A stretch of 64,000 bases of DNA from contig CM114275.1 of assembly GCA_050084515.1 (NCBI GenBank), positions 23,498,001-23,562,000 on the forward strand. The letters run 5' to 3'. Shown here one piece after another: positions 58,750 to 64,000 of the stretch (position 1 is its first letter; every line of letters begins with the position of its first letter). The notes below the pieces were generated by a model that was not told the origin of the DNA, searched no databases, and saw only the letters and a program-made list of their open reading frames with translations. The DNA is from Blasia pusilla (taxonomy: Eukaryota > Marchantiophyta > Marchantiopsida > Blasiales). The position numbers were made by a program, and so were the translations under genes.

Positions 58750-60080
58750 AAGTGTTTGCATATGTGTAACCGTTTAAAAACGGGATCCGCACATATAACC
58801 CTAGACCATTTAAAAACCATAATGTAAAGTGCCACGTGTCAACACCACAAGTGTTTGCGCAACGAGACGACCATCTCCCATAATAGTATAGATTAACCAT
58901 CTCCCATAATAGTATAGATTAGCTAGCAAGCCCTTGCTTGAAAATGCTTGCCCTTAAGTCTAACTTGGAAACTTAAGTCTAATTTTTTTAACTAAAACAT
59001 GAGAGAATAAGAACATTTCATTTGTAAAATAATTATATTCTTCAATTAAACATAGTAATACCCTCTAAACTCTCTTAAATAATTTCATTCCTCCATAAAA
59101 GCTTAGATAACCTCTACCCTTTCACCTCCACCAAAATAACATACATTAATTAGTTAACTTTAAATGAAAACAATTATTTTTTAATTAAATTTTAAATTAA
59201 CATGTTGATAAGAGAGATGTTTGCAAATCGTGAAGGCACTCTCCAATAATAATTTAGATGGATAATTTGAGCCATGGACGGGAGTGAAGGGAATATTCAT
59301 GTTGCGTACAAAATATTTTTCTTGCTCCCGGTTGCCTCATGTCAAGCAAAGAGGTGTTTGCAAATCAAGAAGGCGTTCCAATAATAATATAAATTAATTT
59401 AATTTTTAACTAATAAAAATATTTTCCTTTTCCACACTTTTTCTCTATCCATATAATATGAATCAAGAAAAAAAATTCAAACATGTTGCTATTTTGTCTT
59501 ACTATCCACTATTTTGTCTTATTTTCCGAATAGGTCACCCACTATAATATAGATGGAAATTTGTATACATTACTAATCAAATTGGCGTTCATGACCTTGA
59601 AAGACAAAGTTGTCAACATATTACAAATTATTTTCTCGTATCATAAGGATTTGATTTAAGTGCATAAGCTATAGCTCCAACCAGAATTAAAGGGTGTAGT
59701 ACCCAAAGTGTCATAAGAAGTCTCAAATGATGTGCTTTGATGTAAAACATGTAGGATGACTGCACGAATCTTTAGTGACTTTGTTTTCCCACCATTGCCA
59801 TGTGAGGTTTTATTTTTCCTCTCCTCTAATTTGAGATTTTGAATTTTTGTAATTTCCAAAGTAGTGGGGGTTGGGCAAAGTCCTATGTAATTTTAGATCT
59901 CCTCATGAATATACATTACTATACACCTATGCGATGTAGGAGTTTAAATAACTAATGTTTAATTAAAAACTTTTACTTTGCATTTTAAATCAATTTTGAA
60001 CAATCATATTGGTTGAGGGCTCTAGGTGTCAAGAGGAGAAGAGTTTGAAAAATCAAGGAACACTCTCCAACATAGATATA
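58750..60080 (-). mobile_element. Cluster of Helitron 5' ends and fragments
   Basis: Minus-strand Helitron-type starts lie at about 58889 and 58917 (TCTATACTATTATGGGAG, repeated in tandem 28 bases apart), 59260 (TCTAAATTATTATTGGAG), 59392 (diverged), 59550 (TCTATATTATAGTGGG) and 60089 (TCTATATCTATGTTGGAG). Interior blocks such as 'aaagaggtgtttg' and 'gcaaatcaagaaggc' match the unit at 5007-5177. Most 3' ends are missing or too decayed to place. Confidence 0.55.
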
Positions 60081-60089
60081 GATTAGTTT

Positions 60090-61480
60090 AATCTTAAACT
60101 TGATTGCACAAATTATGTTTGATTGGTGGTTTGATTACCCTTTATAAATGGATCAAAGATTTCCACTACTTGTAATGTTATGATAGAGATCATCATCTCT
60201 TCACACGGGTAAAGGATTTTCATTTTCCCATCCTCATTTGGTATTTATAATTTCTTTCATTATTTTCTTCTCCATGATAAATTTTAGGTGTGTTTGATCT
60301 TGGCGAGTTTTATTCCCCCTCTTTTGCCTGACTTACATACCACCACATCGTCACCCATTATCACCTTATCCACCTCTTCCCTTTGTAATCCATATTTTTC
60401 TATATATGTTATTACATTTCATTGCATACCTTATGGCAAGAATTTGCTTCCATAAGGATCAAGCAATATCAACATTATTTTCTATCTACGTATGAGCCCT
60501 TAATCCCTAACCTTCTATCCCCTCTTGCATCAACCATTTAGGCTTGGTTGAGCCAAATTGATCTTCTTCGTCCTTTCCTTCTTGATCTTTTTCATCATAG
60601 ATTGTATACACATATTCCTCTTGATCCAACATTCAATTTCCCCCCCATTAGAAAATTTAGAATGTGCTCTCATCAATATAAAGTCATGGTACCTCTTTTT
60701 ATTCTTTCCCCAATAGATTTATAGTAAGAATATTTTTTGCAAAAAATACTACTGCAAAAACATTTTCTCGTTGGCCAAAGTCCTTTTGTTTTAGACCATC
60801 GTGGAGGTTAGTGAAAAGCAACCTCTCCTCTCTTAATTGTAAAGATTTTTTTTACCTACACTTAGAAAGGTTGCTTTGAACTTAGTTGATTCTTTGAGTC
60901 TTCTCGTTTTATTTTAATTGATTGATGATTGCAAACTCTTTAAATTCCATCATTATTCCTATTCCATTCTGTTTCATTTCATTGTTGATTTCTTACGGAT
61001 TCCCGTCGAAACTATTAAAACAACATACAACCAGAATATCCCGGCAAATAGCGAGATCTTTGTCGTAACTTTCTACTAGGGAATAAAATTCATACGTCTT
61101 AGTAGTCCTTTTGAGGCACTTTTAATATCTTAAAATCATTTGATGCATGGGACGCGTATGCCAACCTTTAAATCCTCACTTACTCAACCTTTAAACCTTA
61201 CTTATCACTCTTTTTTTGCTCCTAGGGGCATTATGAGGCACTCAATAAAAACTTCTTAAAAATACTCTCTATTAAGGTTACTCAAATCCGGATTACGGCC
61301 AAGTTCATTTTGGTGTGCCCTGATTGCGATGTATTCCCATTTGAAGTAACATGCACGTATTGTGGTGTGCCATTTTTCTAACCGATATTTTCATAGGAAC
61401 TCACGAAAGAGAATTTTTTCCTCTTTAGGAGGATATTAATTTTTTTCTTTTATAAAATAAAAAATTAACATTACGAAACA
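60090..61480. other. AT-rich intergenic DNA, no gene seen
   Basis: Stop-dense, T-rich sequence with no recognisable domain or repeat ends. Confidence 0.55.
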
Positions 61481-61612
61481 AAGTTCACTTGTGGGCTCAA
61501 CGGCTCATCTTCCCCAAACTTAAACTTCTGGCCCCCGTGGGGGAGAGTCGAGTGACCCTATTGTGTATAACTTATACAGTTCTTCGTTATATGAGTCCGT
61601 CTTCGTCTCTTT

Positions 61613-61639
61613 GTCCGTCCGTCCGTCCGTCCGTCCGTC
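61613..61639 (+). repeat. (GTCC)n microsatellite
   Basis: Nearly seven copies of GTCC in the GC-rich promoter or leader of the aminotransferase gene, 0.4 kb before its start codon. Confidence 0.95.
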
Positions 61640-61971
61640 TTCGGCGGGTGCCAAAGAGCGGACGTGGGGCCCGAGCGAGAGACGAAACGGAAGAGCGAGA
61701 AACGGCTGTTTTCGCTGGTTCATCGCATTTGGGCGTTTCGGGTTCCTCTCGAGTTTCGACCTTCACACATTCGCACGCAGTGAGGCCAGCGAGAAATCGC
61801 GCATGCCACGGCGATTCCGGGAATCGTAGAGCGAGTCCGAGGCTCTGCTGTGGTGATCGACTAGAGACGATCGTGGCGCGGAGGAAAGTGAGGAAGGCTG
61901 GCGAGGATCGCCTGCTTGATTGCCGAAAGGCACCTGTTCTTCACGGCGGCTCCCCTGGGGCGGGGAGCCTT

Positions 61972-61998
61972 GCAGCAGCAGCAGCAGCAGCAGCAGCT
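61972..61998 (+). repeat. (GCA)9 triplet repeat in the aminotransferase leader
   Basis: About nine GCA/CAG triplets end 17 bases before the start codon at 62015. They are in frame with the coding sequence and would encode Gln, but no ATG lies upstream in that frame, so they are taken as 5' UTR. Confidence 0.85.
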
Positions 61999-62014
61999 GA
62001 AACAATTTCGAGTC

Positions 62015-62170
62015 ATGGCGACGTCTGCGACCGGAGCGGGAGATGGAGCGGTGGTTACTCCGGAGCCGAGCCCTCAGGTTTGTCTCGTCCCCTCCGTGAT
62101 CCTCCGACCCGTGCTTTCCTCCTGATTGGTGTGTGGAGCGATTCATGATTCATTCGAGGTTTGGGTGTCT

Positions 62171-62213
<43 letters not shown>

Positions 62214-64000
62214 CGAGGGCTCGGAAGATCTCGAGCGGAGTATGCAGTAGGTGTTCGTCGAGGATATGAGATGATTTGATGGGGTCCTCTTGGCGGGCGG
62301 GGGGGTGTTGCCAAGGAATGCAATAGGGCCTCGATTTTAGCAACTGGAAAGTCGAGGTCCCTTCAGTTGTTGACTGTGCTTCTGAGGAGTGAGTCATGCT
62401 GTCGGTCTCGCTGCACACCTTTTCTTGCGATTAGGGGGTTTGCGCGAATGGGAAGAACCGTGATGACGGCATTTCTTCAGTGCTATTGAACCTTCACTTT
62501 TCTCTGCAGTTGGGCGATGGAATGTTGAGCCGTACATTTGAGTAGTGGTGTTTAAGGCACCTCCTTTCCTTCCTTCTTTATCTTTCTTTCTTTTCCAGAT
62601 TTCTAAGCGGCTTGCACGTCTGAAGCCCACCGTGTTCACCAAATTCAGCATCTTGGCGAACCAATACAAGGCCGTGAATTTGGGTCAAGGTTTTCCCAAC
62701 TTCGATGGCCCAGAATACGTCAAGGAAGCAGCAGTCCAGGCTATCAATGGATTCGGTAAAAATCAGTACGCTCGGAGCCATGGTGTCCCTGAGTTGAACG
62801 CTGCAGTCGCGGAAAGGTTCAGTAAAGAAACTGGCTTGAGAATCAACGGTGAAACACAGGTGACCATAACCTCAGGTTGCACGGAAGCTATAGCTGCCAC
62901 CATAATAGGGCTGATTAATCCCGGCGATGAGGTTATACTCTTCTCCCCTTATTACGATTCCTACGAGGCGACTTTGGCGATGGTTGATGCGACGATCAAG
63001 TCAGTCACTCTTCGTCCGCCATACTTCGCATTGCCTGAAGAGGAACTGCGTGCTCTGTTCACCTCGAAAACAAGGGCCGTTCTGATCAACACGCCGCACA
63101 ATCCCACTGGAAAGGTCTTTTCACGCAAGGAGCTCGAGCTCATTGCCTCTCTGTGCCAGAAGCACGATGTTCTCGCCATCACCGACGAGGTTTATGACAA
63201 GCTGGTGGGTGTCTCCATCCCCTGCAAGCAGTATTCCTCTTTATCCAAGTGAGTTGTGGGGAGGGTCGGGTTTCGTTGAGTAGGAATGGAATCGAGCTTC
63301 ACTTCTCAGCGTCTTCTCATTCTATGAATTAGCAAGATCATGATCGAATTCCCCCATGTTAGCTAGCTTCTGCACATCGACTGCATAGGGAAGGGGGTGG
63401 CTGTAGAGAGGGCGTCTGGAGACGTGATTTCAAGTCTCTAGTCAGGATAGACTTGGTCTTTCTACAGATCCATACACCATCTCCAAGTGGTTGTGAAGGT
63501 TTTCTCACTTGACCTGCGGCTTATAATCCAGGTCTGGAAAGGAGAGCACATCTCTCTGGCCTCGCTGCCGGGTATGTTCGAGCGAACCATCACGCTGAAC
63601 TCCCTGGGGAAGACCTTCTCGTTGACAGGTTGGAAGATTGGCTGGGCAATAGCTCCTCCTCATCTCACCTTTGGAATCCGACAAGCGCACTCATATCTAA
63701 CGTTCTCTTCAGCCACTCCTTTCCAATGGGCGACTGTGGCCGCACTGCAAGCGCCACAATCGTATTACACGGAACTGACCAAAGAGTACACTGACAAAAA
63801 GGAGGTTCTTGTGGAAGGGCTCAAAAGTGTGGGTTTCACAGTTTATGAACCTGAGGGGACATACTTTGTGATGGTGGATCATAGCGAATTTGGGTTTCGA
63901 GATGATGTTGACTTTTGTGAGTACTTGGTGAAGGAGGTGGGAGTGGCAGCCATACCTCCTAGTGCATTCTATGCCGACCCTGAGGATGGAAAGCGCCTCG
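62015..64000 (+). CDS. Kynurenine-type aminotransferase (class I PLP), 5' part
   Basis: PLP-dependent transaminase of the kynurenine/glutamine transaminase family, related to Arabidopsis At1g77670. Exons: 62015-62077, 62599-63204, 63532 to beyond the window. 379 residues are visible and about 40 should be missing. Key sites are NLGQGFPNFDGP (substrate side), TSGCTEAI, NTPHNPTGK (PLP and carboxylate contacts), TDEVYDKL (Asp and Tyr for PLP) and the Schiff-base Lys in NSLGKTFSLTGWKIGW. The chosen Met gives an N-terminus of only about 24 residues before the conserved core, so no plastid or mitochondrial transit peptide is evident. Intron 1 (521 nt) carries an (AG)19 run. The substrate is not certain from sequence alone. 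Confidence 0.93.
62173..62210 (+). repeat. (AG)19 microsatellite in aminotransferase intron 1
   Basis: An uninterrupted AG run 96 bases into the first intron. Confidence 0.95.

Noticed and set aside
61489-62148. 219-codon plus-strand frame
   Set aside because: Overlaps the aminotransferase leader and first exon in another frame; composition reflects simple repeats.
1-64000. CRISPR arrays, rRNA genes or prokaryotic operons
   Set aside because: None seen; tandem repeats present are microsatellites, minisatellites or simple duplications in a eukaryotic context.

Overview
The window is nuclear DNA of a plant. Five host genes are recognisable, four by clear family matches: the nucleoporin NUP85, an F-box/leucine-rich-repeat protein, the SNAPc subunit SNAPC1, cytosolic ribosomal protein S18 (uS13), and the 5' part of a kynurenine-type aminotransferase. 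Genes have GT-AG introns, GC-richer promoters and exons, and GA-rich microsatellites in 5' leaders. They are separated by AT-rich, repeat-laden DNA. Low gene density, Ty3/gypsy and Helitron relics, and a gypsy element carrying a DNA methyltransferase suggest a seed-free land plant (bryophyte or lycophyte grade), but the species cannot be fixed from sequence alone.

Layout. 1-6 kb: AT-rich repeats, one solo LTR with an exact target duplication, two small Helitrons. 6.4-13.3 kb (+): NUP85 with 18 coding exons, one GC-AG intron and a 227-bp Helitron in intron 3. 13.3-20 kb: repeats, a cruciform-forming repeat, and a decayed LTR with another LTR nested in it. 20-28 kb (-): a Ty3/gypsy element with order gag zinc knuckle, protease, C5-cytosine methyltransferase, reverse transcriptase/RNase H, integrase, PHD finger. 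29-34 kb (+): F-box/LRR gene with a GC-rich leader. 35-40 kb: repeats and an LTR relic. 40-42 kb (-): intronless SNAPC1 with an S18 exon relic and a minisatellite upstream. 45-46.3 kb (+): S18. 47.9-52.7 kb (-): decayed autonomous Helitron. 54.1-57.3 kb: solo LTR with TSD CAGAT, split by an oppositely oriented LTR-PBS-gag fragment. 58.5-60.1 kb: clustered Helitron ends. 62-64 kb (+): aminotransferase, running off the end.

Most interesting is the methyltransferase-bearing gypsy element. From the C-terminal methyltransferase half through integrase the reading frame is continuous except for four stop codons, each one C-to-T step from a Gln or Arg codon. The methyltransferase therefore sat inside the Pol polyprotein. 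Its N-terminal half, with the catalytic Pro-Cys, now lies on the opposite strand. The C-terminus of Pol ends in a PHD finger broken by an 11-base homopolymer. An element encoding both a DNA methylation writer and a chromatin-reader domain, itself decayed by apparent cytosine deamination, is the main candidate for follow-up. Host genes look independent of one another; no operon-like or clustered pathway is seen.
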